A DNA stretch of 64,000 bases from positions 313,001 through 377,000 of the forward strand of contig CAJNDS010002528.1 of the NCBI GenBank assembly GCA_905221605.1, written 5' to 3'. This document shows positions 37,105 through 45,627 of this stretch, in pieces (position 1 is the stretch's first letter; each line of letters opens with the position of its first letter). The stretch is from Symbiodinium natans (lineage: Eukaryota > Sar > Dinophyceae > Suessiales > Symbiodiniaceae). Under the pieces are notes generated by a model, which was not told the DNA's origin, did not search any database, and saw only the letters and a program-made list of their open reading frames with translations. Made by a program: the position numbers and the translations under genes.

Positions 37105-40100
37105 TTACGCCGGCTCTTTCAAAGAGCTAGCGAACGGCAGACGTATCTCACCGAAGAGAGTGCTCCACCACTCGGTAGCAGACTTCGGCTTAGTAAGAAT
37201 GTCGGCAAGCTGATAGCTAGTAGGAACCCAGTAAAGCGGAGCACGATCTTGGATTTTCTCGAAGTCAAAATTCTGTCTGAGAGCGGACAGATCGATTGCA
37301 AGCCTCTTGTCGGTGGGGATTCTAGGAATGCCCTCCTTGTGAAGATGATCGTACAAGCTCTTGCAATCGGTGATGCAGCGCAACTGGTGTCCAGACAGAG
37401 AGTCAACGGTCTTCAGGGTACCAGAAAGGATGGACTCGACATATGAGCGAACGTACTGTCCTTCCTCTACAGCTTCTGTACAGGCTGTAGTCTCGGCACC
37501 AAAAGTTGACCTACATACTCTTCGCGTGGCAGATGACTTCCAATCAACTATGCTACAGACCCCACCTCCGGCAGCAAACGCCTCACTATCGGTAAGAACA
37601 ACCAACAAACCACATTGACTGGCCACATTTGAGTTGGCTCTCTTAGCCTTCCTCTCTTTCCAATCAAACGGGGTACCGGACATTTGGCCTAGTTCGTGAT
37701 CGGCTTGGCTCAGTCGAAAACCTTCTTCTCCTCCGAGCTTTGCGTTCGCCCAAGCAGCATCGTGGTAGACAAGGTACTCAAGCTTGGAGAGATCAAGCGG
37801 TCGTAGCCATATCCCCTTGTCCTTGTGTTCCAATGCACGTCGAGCGATCTGATTGGTAAATCGGATGTCAGACACTGAAGGTTCTCTTTGTAGTTGTTGC
37901 GCGAGGGAAACGCTGCAGGTAAGATCGGGTCGAGATTGGGAACTCAGCCACGACAATGCGCCTATAAGGGACTGGTTGTCGATCTTTTGTTCGAGAGTCG
38001 CGAGGTCTTCCTCGTTCTGGTCTTTGGTGACAGGGATCTCGAAGAGTCGGCTGCAGGCATAGGCTTCTTGTGACACGTATACCCCTTTCTCGGAAACTGT
38101 GATGTGTGATCCAAGATACTCGAAATCATCTATTTCCCAATCATCTACAGGAAACACCTGTGAGAGACTGTGACGAATTTGCTGACTGATTTCGGGGGAA
38201 CCTACCACAAGAAGATCATCAACATGAACTCCAACGTATGCGATCGGCGCCACACTGCTGCCTTGCTGTGAACCAACCAGTTGGAAAAGACAAGGATCGA
38301 GAGGATTTTGCACGAACTTGTAGTCGATCCCATCATAGGAGATGTGGAGCCCCAAAATACTTTCCCGAAGCTTACGCCACCATTTTCGGGGACTGTCAGG
38401 AAGCCCAAAAATCCCTTTGGTGATTTTGAGGAGTTGTTGAGGGTGGAGGCCACTCAGACCGGTTTTTGGCTGAAGAAGGTAGAGCTCACGATCGAGCTCG
38501 TCGCCGTTCAAAAAGGCGGCAGTTATGTCGCCTGCTGATGCCTCCCAACGCTCAGAACCCTTTCTACTTGCGACAAGTTGCAGCAAGATCAGCACCGACA
38601 ATCGATTGATGGTGGGCGCGTCGGTCTGGAGCATGTGGATATCTGGGTCTTTGTGCCCGCCAATGACGAGCCTCGCCTTATGTTTCCAACAAACACCAGA
38701 ATCGACCTTCCTACGGCTCCAGTGTTTGTCCTTGTAGGCAAACCTCGAGGTTAAGATGCGGCTAGGATCGACGCTTTGCCGCACAGCTTCACTTTCTTCC
38801 AGACTCAACGGTTGTAGAGCTCCATGTCTCAGGTGTTCCTGATACTGTTTATCTTCAGCAGCACGAAAAGCGGGACGTTCACTTTCTGGGATGAGGCGCC
38901 ACGGCAATTCTTTCTCGAGCTGCTTTTCGAGAGACTTCTCTGTCTGGCATCTCTTCAACATATGGGCCGAATGTTCTCCTACCTCGGCACCAGGCCCAGG
39001 ACCCTTCTTACGAACCCTTTTGTTAACTCCTCCAGGCGGCGTAGGGAATTCTAGTTCCCGACGAAGAGGTTCTACTCGTTCTTGTGGATGAAATCCTTCA
39101 TCTGCAGCAATGCTAGGGCTATAATCGGGAATGGAATCTTCGGGACCGAGATCGAACTGAAAATCCATGTCGATGTCATGTTGGGGTTCCTGACCGGGAT
39201 CTTCGTCGATATCGCCTGGTTCCTGATCTGGCTCTTGATATGTTTCGGGATCATCGGGGTCTAACTGAAGGAGTTTCTCAAGGTCATCCCGGGCAAGTTT
39301 TGTGGAAAGAAGATCACCGAGTTCTTCTGCTGTTGAAGGTCGCAAATGTTCCTCGGCAACCAGATGACACCGACCGCCAAAAGAGACCCACCAGTTTCCA
39401 CCTTCTGCCCCTATGATTGTCCCGGGTCCTCGCCACTGCCCTTGGCGCGTTGCCACTTTCTCGATCCTGTAAAAACAGACGAGTTCTCCGATGCGATAAC
39501 CTCCTCGTTTAACCCGAGCCCTTTGAAGGAGACTTCGACGGAATTTGGCATCTGCTTGGGTTCTGAAAAACGCCATACGAGCTGAGGTCCTGATACTGAC
39601 TTCCCGTTGTCTCTGCCTGTCCTCGGAGATAAGCTCGATGAACTTCTCTTCATCGACCCCAGACATCAGCTCCTCTGGCACTCTAGGATCCCGTCCGAAA
39701 ACTGCTTGATTAGGAGAGAAACCGTGCTTTCTTCGGAGTTCATTCTTTGCGCTGTTAACGGCCTGGATTGCTAGCTCAAGGTCCTCTCCAACGATGGATT
39801 TCTCATCAATGACTCGTTTCAACATCTCCTCAAACCACATGCCATGCCTCTCTATCACACCCTGTTGCCAGTGGGCCTGCCCAGCCGCTGGTCGTACTTT
39901 GCATCCATGAAATTCAGCATATTGACTTAGCCCGGCCTGCAGACCAGGTTCTAAATCTGCTGCTATGGTGCCAGGCGCTCCGAAGACGTTACCCCACAAC
40001 ATAGTGAAGGCATGCAAGAAATCTTGGGTGCGATGTCCTGGAAGTCTACAAACAAGATGGTAGGTCGTCGCATGGTCAATGACGGAAAGAAGCTCATGTC

Positions 40101-43100
40101 GAACTCGGTTAGAATCGAAAACGTGGAAGACATCTATGCTCACAAGCTGGTTCATGTCGAGGAGCGAGGGAAGTGTTGCCGGGCGCGGTATGTTGGTTCG
40201 GTGGTTTCTCTCACAAACCTCACAGCGGAGACTTTTGCAAGCCTTCACGACCCCGGCATCAGCTCCGGCAAATCTGAGATGCCTCGCCAGATCATGCACA
40301 GCAGGATGGCCGAGATTTTGATGTAACCTTGCGAGGGCAGACTGCACATGTTTGGGAACACTGTCGTCAAAGGAGATCTCACAGGCTGTACTTGGTCTAC
40401 TGCGCCTTGCTTGTCTGGCCCCTTCCTCATGCGAAGCAACAAGAACCTCGGGCTTCTGACGGTCGTCACTGGTTTGTTCAGGTCGTACTCCGAGTCGAAG
40501 GACACGATCATCATCAAGCTCCTTGAAGTCATAGGGATATCTAGCAAGAAGGGCTTCGAATTGCGGGGCTTTCCATACGCTTGCTTGAGGGTTGTCTTGG
40601 TAAACAAACAATCCTCCACATCGCACTTGGTGTTCGGCTGTCTGCATGAGCAACTGTTCCGCACCAGTTCCCCTTCCCTGACCTTGAATCCATACCACAT
40701 GAGGACGAAGAGCTGTGATGGTCTCACACACTCGGGTAACCTGCCCGTCTGCAAGGAACTGATCCCACGTCAATGGTTCCACAACTGTGCTCCCAGCGAC
40801 CGCAAGGTCGCAAGTAAGCTCCTGTCCTCCAATCTCGAAGACTGAGGCATGATCGGGTTGATGCCCTTGTGGATAGGCCTCGGATAGGAACGATGAGGCT
40901 GTAGCTAGGCCGAGAGTGAAGAGCGCGCTAGCTCTACAAGCTCCCTTCCACAAACTTCTCCGGATGCTCTTCTTGGGACGAACATTTCGTTCTCGATTCC
41001 AAGGCTCGTTGGATCGATGGTGCTCTTTGCTATACTTCTGAGCTTCGCGATCAGGACTCACAGGAAAGGCCAACGACCTCAACATATCCCTTTCTTTTCG
41101 TGAAAGAAGACCAATGCCCCTGGTGGTATATGCGGTGATGCTAGCCCTATGTCCTGTCCAAGCTTCAACAGCATGTTTTCTCTTGGGATCGAAGGAGAAG
41201 ATCTGATTCTTGGTGTTCACCACTTCACCTGGGGCTGACACATTGTTGGCGAGGGGAACTTCGGGCAAGTCGTGTCCCTGACTGTCTTGAGAAACGTCAC
41301 CCAACCACAAGCGTCCTCCGGTGAAGTCACCGAGAGACATAGTCCAGTTCATGGTATTCACCTGATTTTGGGCATCTCTATGGGGTCCGACATGACAGTC
41401 CCAGTTAAGCTGAAGAGAGGACCAGGAGCCCGAGGCGCCATGATGTCGCATAAAGCTGTTGAGATACGTGACCACATTGGGGTACTCGAAGGATTTCCTG
41501 ACGATCCCATAGTGACTCCCGTGTGCATATGCTCCAACAGCTACTGAAGGCGAACCCCCCATGATTCTCCGCTTCCTGGAAGCCTGGGCCTGTAGACATG
41601 TCATGCGCACGATCTTTTCGGCAACCTCAAAGCTGAAATCCTTGCTTCTCCATGATTGCTCAGCAAAAGCTTCTAACGACATACCGCCAAGCTCGTCGAC
41701 AGCGGTTTCGTCACACTCTTGGAAGACTTCTAAGGGGCTGCAATCCTCATGACTCAAAACACCATGGGACGAAGGAAAAATCTGACCCCTCACACCGATC
41801 TCGCCATTCAGCTCAGCTTCAAGCTCGGCCTCGCTGTCAAGATCGGAAGCCTCTCCCCCTTCTACAGCCCATGTTGGTCTTTCAGGGCTGCAAGCTTGGA
41901 CATTAGCGCATCTATCTCCTCTTGCACCTCTTTCGGCACCTCTTGACTCATCTTCTTCGGGATCTCTTCTGGGTCCGTCGAGGGTCGCTTGGTCGAGGAT
42001 GAGGAACTCACCGGGGGACTCTTCAAGACCTGAGGTGGCAGCGGAAGGGCTTGGCTGTAACCGGATCCCTGGTGGCTGGAGCTCGGCAGATTCGTCACCA
42101 TGGACCAGGCCGACACCGACTCCGCTTCGTCCTCCACCCGATACGGCACCTTCGCCCCCACTTCCGGATCGTAGACCGTCTCCTGCTGAGGGGCAAGTCG
42201 TCTCTTCGCATATTCGGCCAAGCGGATGAGGTCCATGGAAGAGTTCTCTCGGTTGGCTTCTGTCTCCGCTATTGACCAGCGAAGGTAACTCACCGGAAGC
42301 TCGGAATAGAGCTTTCCCCTGTGTCTCCCGAATGGCACTATCGTTTCGGCCGGCGTGGCCGTGAAGTCGCGGATGGCCCTCTGCAACTGCCCTTTCGTCA
42401 TGCCGGTACTGCTCACCTGGATGCCGAGGGCCTCCGCGGTGTCCTGGAGCTGTGTGAGTGTCATGGAGGATAACCCTTTCGGAACCGCACTGCTGCCTTC
42501 GAGCTGTTGTTTCCTCTCCACTACCGCTTGCCTGATTTCTCCCGATGACCAGGTGTGATGCACTAGGCATCCCAGGTCTGCCGCCTTCTGAAGCAGCTCT
42601 GATTTGTTCATGCTCCACACCCCCTTCTCGCTCTTGTCCATCTTCGAGGCCATGATCGCACCGAGTAACAGGTACAGCGAGGGGAGTGTCGGTCGGTCTA
42701 TTGACTCGAGGGAAAACGGATCTACCGACCCAAAGAGTAGGATATGACTCCTGTTCTCCCTGTTGCCACATGTCATGCACGGTCTGCAACGTGTGGTGTG
42801 ATTGGCAACTGAGAGCACTGGTACTTCTGACACAACCAATGCATGCAAGGAGCTTCTGCTTGACGGATTCCTGGGAAGTGGTCCAGGCTGCGGGATCAAA
42901 GAAGGTCCTGCGCGGCACAACATGTATCCTGATGAGAGAGGTACTTGTCTCTATCCAGAAATCTTTGGAGAGGGGAGTTTGGGTCCACCATCGAGCAAAG
43001 ATCTCATGGTTCAACGGTTCAGCCGTGAGCATGTTCTCGACGAAGGAATGGATCTTCTTGGGGTAGAAGAGGGGATAGGATCTTTTACCTTGAGGTGGCT

Positions 43101-45420
43101 GCGACTCAGTTTGAGGGTCATCGTGAGGGGACCTATCTCGAGCAAAGCTTTGGGCTGTGGGTTCTCCACACTGCAGGGGTTCATCAACGGAAGTCATGTG
43201 CACCATGTATCCCTGCTGTGACTTCGGTACGATGAGATACTCCTTCTTGGCCCACTCTTGGGGCGACGGAAGGACAAAAGGTGGCATCGCCTTAGGCTCA
43301 ACTACGATGGCCGGATGCCCTGTGTCCGTGGTGTCGAGAAGGAAATCCCGGACGTGGAGATGCTTGAACTCTGCGACGTGGTCCTCGATGTTGTAGATCA
43401 TCCCGAGCCCGCTGAGCACCGAACGGCTCAACAGCAAGGGAACTTCACCTTGCACAATGGAAGCCCGCACCAGGAACACCCGATTGAGGATCTTGATCGC
43501 AATCGTGGCCGTATAGGTCGCCCTGAACACCTTGGAGGCACCGAAGCGAAAGTCGTCCTGGGAGTCGATGAACTGGACGGGAACGCCAGCCTGCTTGGCC
43601 GCCTGCAGGTAAAGATCAAGCCATCCTTGCCCTGCCACCGTCTTGCTACATGCGGTGTCCGTGATGGCCAGGAGTCGATTCCCGGGGGGCGCTCCGACCT
43701 CGAAAGCCACATGAACCACAGAAAGACTGTCGACCTCGGTATTGGAAGTGACGTGTACGTGCTTGTCCCCATTCTCCTTCGCTCCTTTCCCTTGATGCCC
43801 CCGATTCAGGGGACACTCGGGGTCTCTATGCCAGTGCCCTCGGCGCCGGCACCCGGCGCAGAAACTGCGAGCTTTCGCAGCCTGCAAGCGCTGTTCAACC
43901 GTCATCTTCAAGGTGTCCTCGGTGATAGCTTTGCGACCTTCCCGGGGTAGAGCAGCGGGATCAACGCCTCTGGCCTTGAGAATGTCCTTGTACTTTGCCT
44001 TCGCTGTTTCCTGAGCAACAAACGCCTCGTGCAGCTCCATGGCGGTCTCCTCCGGCAGGTACTCATAAAGGTCGGCCTCGTTGTCGTCAGCAGTTTCACC
44101 TTCGTCGATGATGCCTTCTTCGTCGACGGCCGTCATGTAGGTTCCTCGGATGCCCTTGTCCTTTCTGCTGTCGCCGTGACCATGTTGCCCATGAGAGAAG
44201 GGAAGGCTGTTGAAGTTCTTGCGGGGCTGCCAAGGGGGCTTCAAGGATTTCTCGTGAAGCACAGCAGCCTTCTGAAGTCGAGAGGTACAGTACTCGTTCC
44301 CAACTGAAGCCAAAAGAGCCAACTCCTCGGAATTATTCAACCCCAAAGAGCTAAGATACGCCCAGGCCCTGGCGACTTCGGGAAGCTTGCATCCTATCTC
44401 CAAGAGCCTCGAGTAAGCTCGGTCGAATGCCGAGTTGAACTCCCGGACAGTCTGGCCTGACTGTCGTTTGAGGCGGCGAAAGAACGTCGTGAGTGCATCG
44501 GCGATCTTGGAGACTTCAACCTCCTGGTAGCGCTCCTGAATCCATGCACGAAACACTGCAATGCCATGAGGTCTGGAGAGTTCCTCGACATCGAGCTCTT
44601 CTGACTCCACCCAGGCTCTTCCGCTTAGGTGTTGGTATAAGAGGAGCGCACGTTGATGTTCTGGGGTCCTCGTCACCTTGCACCAGGCATCTACCTGGCG
44701 CAAGTAGGACCTTGCCGAGGTCCCGAGTTCTTCCCCGACTCCTTCTGCATCGAAGGTGGGCACCGCCATCTTCTCCCCAACAGTGCCCTTCGGCTCCTCG
44801 CCCCATTTGCGATAGTTCATATTCCCATCCTGCCAGGTCCCGCCAGTAGTGGACTCGGAACTCGCTCTCTTCCAAGCCCCTGTGTCTGTTCCGGGACGTA
44901 ACGGTGGATGGCCATCGGAGGCGTTGGACGAGTTGCCGTCCGTAGCATTGTCGGAAGCTTGCCATGTTCCCTGGCCAAAGTGGCCATGGTCTGCCTGACT
45001 CCGTCCCCAGGAGTCTTGCCACTGTTCATCTTGACGATGAGCCTCTCCAGTCCACCACGAGTTGCGAGCTGCATCCCATCCAGACTGTCCCCAGCCATCG
45101 CCCCCACTGCTGCCCCACCAACTGGAGCGAACATTCGGCCCAGTCCACTGAGCCCAAGCTTGCTGGCTCTCTGCACGATCATTGTGAACTTCACGATCGG
45201 AGACATGTGCTGAAGCATTCGAGTTGGGCACCCAACCACCCCATGCATCAGGCGTCACATTTGCCTCCGGGGTGGATCTCGTTGTCTCTTCGGCTGCCAC
45301 AGCAGCACCATTTCCAGCCACCGTTGGAACAGTTTCACTGTCGGCAGCGGCTGCCATGGGAAGGCCAGGGTACACTACAGCACCCAGAACCAACAAAGAA
45401 CCGAAAACACAACCACACAA
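37105..45420 (-). CDS. Copia Gag-Pol polyprotein with extra domains, 2771 aa
   Basis: Residues about 230-420 look like Gag. A zinc knuckle follows (C521, C524, H529, C536). The aspartic protease has ITDTACSKT with catalytic D588. Residues about 915-1187 are low-complexity and coincide with another ORF in the +1 frame. Residues about 1260-1440 form a 2-oxoglutarate/Fe(II) dioxygenase-like domain (H1347, D1349, H1416, R1425). Residues about 1525-1650 are an unidentified Rossmann-like segment. Integrase has H1705, H1709, C1733 and C1736 and then catalytic D1763, D1822 and E1857. Reverse transcriptase has D2298 (AGDITAAFLNG) and the active box HVDD (D2401, D2402), with H in place of the usual Y. 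RNase H includes D2554 (YHDAAWA) and ends near the stop at 37105. At 2771 aa it is far longer than typical copia polyproteins (about 1300-1500 aa). The N-terminal 25 residues are signal-like; M22 is an alternative start. Confidence 0.95.
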   Translation of the reverse strand: MCGCVFGSLLVLGAVVYPGLPMAAAADSETVPTVAGNGAAVAAEETTRSTPEANVTPDAWGGWVPNSNASAHVSDREVHNDRAESQQAWAQWTGPNVRSSWWGSSGGDGWGQSGWDAARNSWWTGEAHRQDEQWQDSWGRSQADHGHFGQGTWQASDNATDGNSSNASDGHPPLRPGTDTGAWKRASSESTTGGTWQDGNMNYRKWGEEPKGTVGEKMAVPTFDAEGVGEELGTSARSYLRQVDAWCKVTRTPEHQRALLLYQHLSGRAWVESEELDVEELSRPHGIAVFRAWIQERYQEVEVSKIADALTTFFRRLKRQSGQTVREFNSAFDRAYSRLLEIGCKLPEVARAWAYLSSLGLNNSEELALLASVGNEYCTSRLQKAAVLHEKSLKPPWQPRKNFNSLPFSHGQHGHGDSRKDKGIRGTYMTAVDEEGIIDEGETADDNEADLYEYLPEETAMELHEAFVAQETAKAKYKDILKARGVDPAALPREGRKAITEDTLKMTVEQRLQAAKARSFCAGCRRRGHWHRDPECPLNRGHQGKGAKENGDKHVHVTSNTEVDSLSVVHVAFEVGAPPGNRLLAITDTACSKTVAGQGWLDLYLQAAKQAGVPVQFIDSQDDFRFGASKVFRATYTATIAIKILNRVFLVRASIVQGEVPLLLSRSVLSGLGMIYNIEDHVAEFKHLHVRDFLLDTTDTGHPAIVVEPKAMPPFVLPSPQEWAKKEYLIVPKSQQGYMVHMTSVDEPLQCGEPTAQSFARDRSPHDDPQTESQPPQGKRSYPLFYPKKIHSFVENMLTAEPLNHEIFARWWTQTPLSKDFWIETSTSLIRIHVVPRRTFFDPAAWTTSQESVKQKLLACIGCVRSTSALSCQSHHTLQTVHDMWQQGEQESYPTLWVGRSVFPRVNRPTDTPLAVPVTRCDHGLEDGQEREGGVEHEQIRAASEGGRPGMPSASHLVIGRNQASGSGEETTARRQQCGSERVILHDTHTAPGHRGGPRHPGEQYRHDERAVAEGHPRLHGHAGRNDSAIRETQGKALFRASGELPSLVNSGDRSQPRELFHGPHPLGRICEETTCPSAGDGLRSGSGGEGAVSGGGRSGVGVGLVHGDESAELQPPGIRLQPSPSAATSGLEESPGEFLILDQATLDGPRRDPEEDESRGAERGARGDRCANVQACSPERPTWAVEGGEASDLDSEAELEAELNGEIGVRGQIFPSSHGVLSHEDCSPLEVFQECDETAVDELGGMSLEAFAEQSWRSKDFSFEVAEKIVRMTCLQAQASRKRRIMGGSPSVAVGAYAHGSHYGIVRKSFEYPNVVTYLNSFMRHHGASGSWSSLQLNWDCHVGPHRDAQNQVNTMNWTMSLGDFTGGRLWLGDVSQDSQGHDLPEVPLANNVSAPGEVVNTKNQIFSFDPKRKHAVEAWTGHRASITAYTTRGIGLLSRKERDMLRSLAFPVSPDREAQKYSKEHHRSNEPWNRERNVRPKKSIRRSLWKGACRASALFTLGLATASSFLSEAYPQGHQPDHASVFEIGGQELTCDLAVAGSTVVEPLTWDQFLADGQVTRVCETITALRPHVVWIQGQGRGTGAEQLLMQTAEHQVRCGGLFVYQDNPQASVWKAPQFEALLARYPYDFKELDDDRVLRLGVRPEQTSDDRQKPEVLVASHEEGARQARRSRPSTACEISFDDSVPKHVQSALARLHQNLGHPAVHDLARHLRFAGADAGVVKACKSLRCEVCERNHRTNIPRPATLPSLLDMNQLVSIDVFHVFDSNRVRHELLSVIDHATTYHLVCRLPGHRTQDFLHAFTMLWGNVFGAPGTIAADLEPGLQAGLSQYAEFHGCKVRPAAGQAHWQQGVIERHGMWFEEMLKRVIDEKSIVGEDLELAIQAVNSAKNELRRKHGFSPNQAVFGRDPRVPEELMSGVDEEKFIELISEDRQRQREVSIRTSARMAFFRTQADAKFRRSLLQRARVKRGGYRIGELVCFYRIEKVATRQGQWRGPGTIIGAEGGNWWVSFGGRCHLVAEEHLRPSTAEELGDLLSTKLARDDLEKLLQLDPDDPETYQEPDQEPGDIDEDPGQEPQHDIDMDFQFDLGPEDSIPDYSPSIAADEGFHPQERVEPLRRELEFPTPPGGVNKRVRKKGPGPGAEVGEHSAHMLKRCQTEKSLEKQLEKELPWRLIPESERPAFRAAEDKQYQEHLRHGALQPLSLEESEAVRQSVDPSRILTSRFAYKDKHWSRRKVDSGVCWKHKARLVIGGHKDPDIHMLQTDAPTINRLSVLILLQLVASRKGSERWEASAGDITAAFLNGDELDRELYLLQPKTGLSGLHPQQLLKITKGIFGLPDSPRKWWRKLRESILGLHISYDGIDYKFVQNPLDPCLFQLVGSQQGSSVAPIAYVGVHVDDLLVVGSPEISQQIRHSLSQVFPVDDWEIDDFEYLGSHITVSEKGVYVSQEAYACSRLFEIPVTKDQNEEDLATLEQKIDNQSLIGALSWLSSQSRPDLTCSVSLAQQLQREPSVSDIRFTNQIARRALEHKDKGIWLRPLDLSKLEYLVYHDAAWANAKLGGEEGFRLSQADHELGQMSGTPFDWKERKAKRANSNVASQCGLLVVLTDSEAFAAGGGVCSIVDWKSSATRRVCRSTFGAETTACTEAVEEGQYVRSYVESILSGTLKTVDSLSGHQLRCITDCKSLYDHLHKEGIPRIPTDKRLAIDLSALRQNFDFEKIQDRAPLYWVPTSYQLADILTKPKSATEWWSTLFGEIRLPFASSLKEPA
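41103..41643 (-). other. 2-oxoglutarate/Fe(II) dioxygenase-like domain inside the copia polyprotein
   Basis: Residues about 1260-1440 contain all the core residues of the double-stranded beta-helix oxygenases. HRD supplies the first iron ligands (H1347, D1349). GGRLWLGD is a typical core strand. KHAVEAWTGHRASITAYT supplies the distal iron ligand H1416, with R1425 nine residues later to bind 2-oxoglutarate. The H-to-H spacing of 69 residues fits AlkB/prolyl-hydroxylase-like folds. It lies between protease and integrase, in frame with both. The substrate cannot be told from sequence; nucleic-acid demethylation or protein hydroxylation are both possible. Confidence 0.75.
41862..42653 (-). CDS. 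Overlapping +1-frame ORF in the copia element (SAP-like plus ExoX-C-like module), 263 aa
   Basis: From ATG 42653 to TAG 41862, in the +1 frame relative to the polyprotein. Its start MASKMDKSEKGVW is followed by two SAP-like helical segments (MNKSELLQKAADLG and MTLTQLQDTAEALGIQ). Then comes VPFGRHRGKLYSELPVSYLRW (residues about 104-124), a pattern like the small C-terminal domain of exonuclease X and related FGKHKGxxxxELPxxYLxW modules. A Ser/Pro-rich linker and a C-terminal predicted coiled coil (VQEEIDALMSKLAALK) end the protein. The main frame over the same DNA is Gly/Arg/His/Ser-rich and looks like shadow sequence, so this frame is the likelier protein-coding one. The frame remains open upstream to 42923. 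How it is expressed is unknown. Confidence 0.65.
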   Translation of the reverse strand: MASKMDKSEKGVWSMNKSELLQKAADLGCLVHHTWSSGEIRQAVVERKQQLEGSSAVPKGLSSMTLTQLQDTAEALGIQVSSTGMTKGQLQRAIRDFTATPAETIVPFGRHRGKLYSELPVSYLRWSIAETEANRENSSMDLIRLAEYAKRRLAPQQETVYDPEVGAKVPYRVEDEAESVSAWSMVTNLPSSSHQGSGYSQALPLPPQVLKSPPVSSSSSTKRPSTDPEEIPKKMSQEVPKEVQEEIDALMSKLAALKDQHGL

Positions 45421-45459
45421 CCGAACAAGGACACCGCCTAACCCAGGACCGCGGCCTGG

Positions 45460-45471
45460 GCTCCGCTACCA
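45460..45471 (-). promoter_or_regulatory. Probable primer-binding site (initiator tRNA-Met type)
   Basis: In element orientation TGGTAGCGGAGC follows the 5' LTR after one base. The + strand reads as a tRNA 3' end finishing CCA. TGGTA at the start is shared with PBSs that use initiator tRNA-Met. The exact tRNA cannot be confirmed without the host tRNA set. Confidence 0.65.
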
Positions 45472-45472
45472 A

Positions 45473-45622
45473 TAACAAACCAAGATGAGGAAAACCACAC
45501 CCCAAACCCACCAAGCACCCCACGGGGCCTTCCGCGCATCTGCGCACCTTTTGCTCGAACCAGAAAGCCTTTCGTTGTCGCGGAGGTCGTTCCATGCCTC
45601 GCAGTGCGAACTTGGTTTCACA
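45473..45622 (-). repeat. 5' LTR of the copia element
   Basis: 150 bp, identical by eye to the other LTR. In element orientation it precedes the primer-binding site and the polyprotein start codon, which lies 53 bases inside. Confidence 0.95.
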
Positions 45623-45627
45623 TTTAG
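45623..45627. repeat. Target-site duplication TTTAG, right copy
   Basis: Matches 36916-36920 and continues into ggtttaggg, the other half of the interrupted telomere-like tract. Confidence 0.92.

Larger units (their letters stand above)
36921..45622 (-). mobile_element. Complete Ty1/copia LTR retrotransposon
   Basis: An 8702-bp element lying on the - strand. Two identical 150-bp LTRs (36921-37070 and 45473-45622) bound one uninterrupted polyprotein frame. A 5-bp duplication TTTAG flanks it (36916-36920 and 45623-45627). Removing the element and one TTTAG restores an in-register TTTAGGG tract, which is direct proof of insertion into telomere-like DNA. Domain order protease-integrase-reverse transcriptase-RNase H is that of copia elements. 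Identical LTRs and an intact frame indicate a recent insertion that may be autonomous. Confidence 0.97.

Noticed and set aside
41862-42923. Taking the full 353-codon frame as the overlapping protein
   Set aside because: The first ~90 codons look unlike protein; the ATG at 42653 begins the protein-like part.
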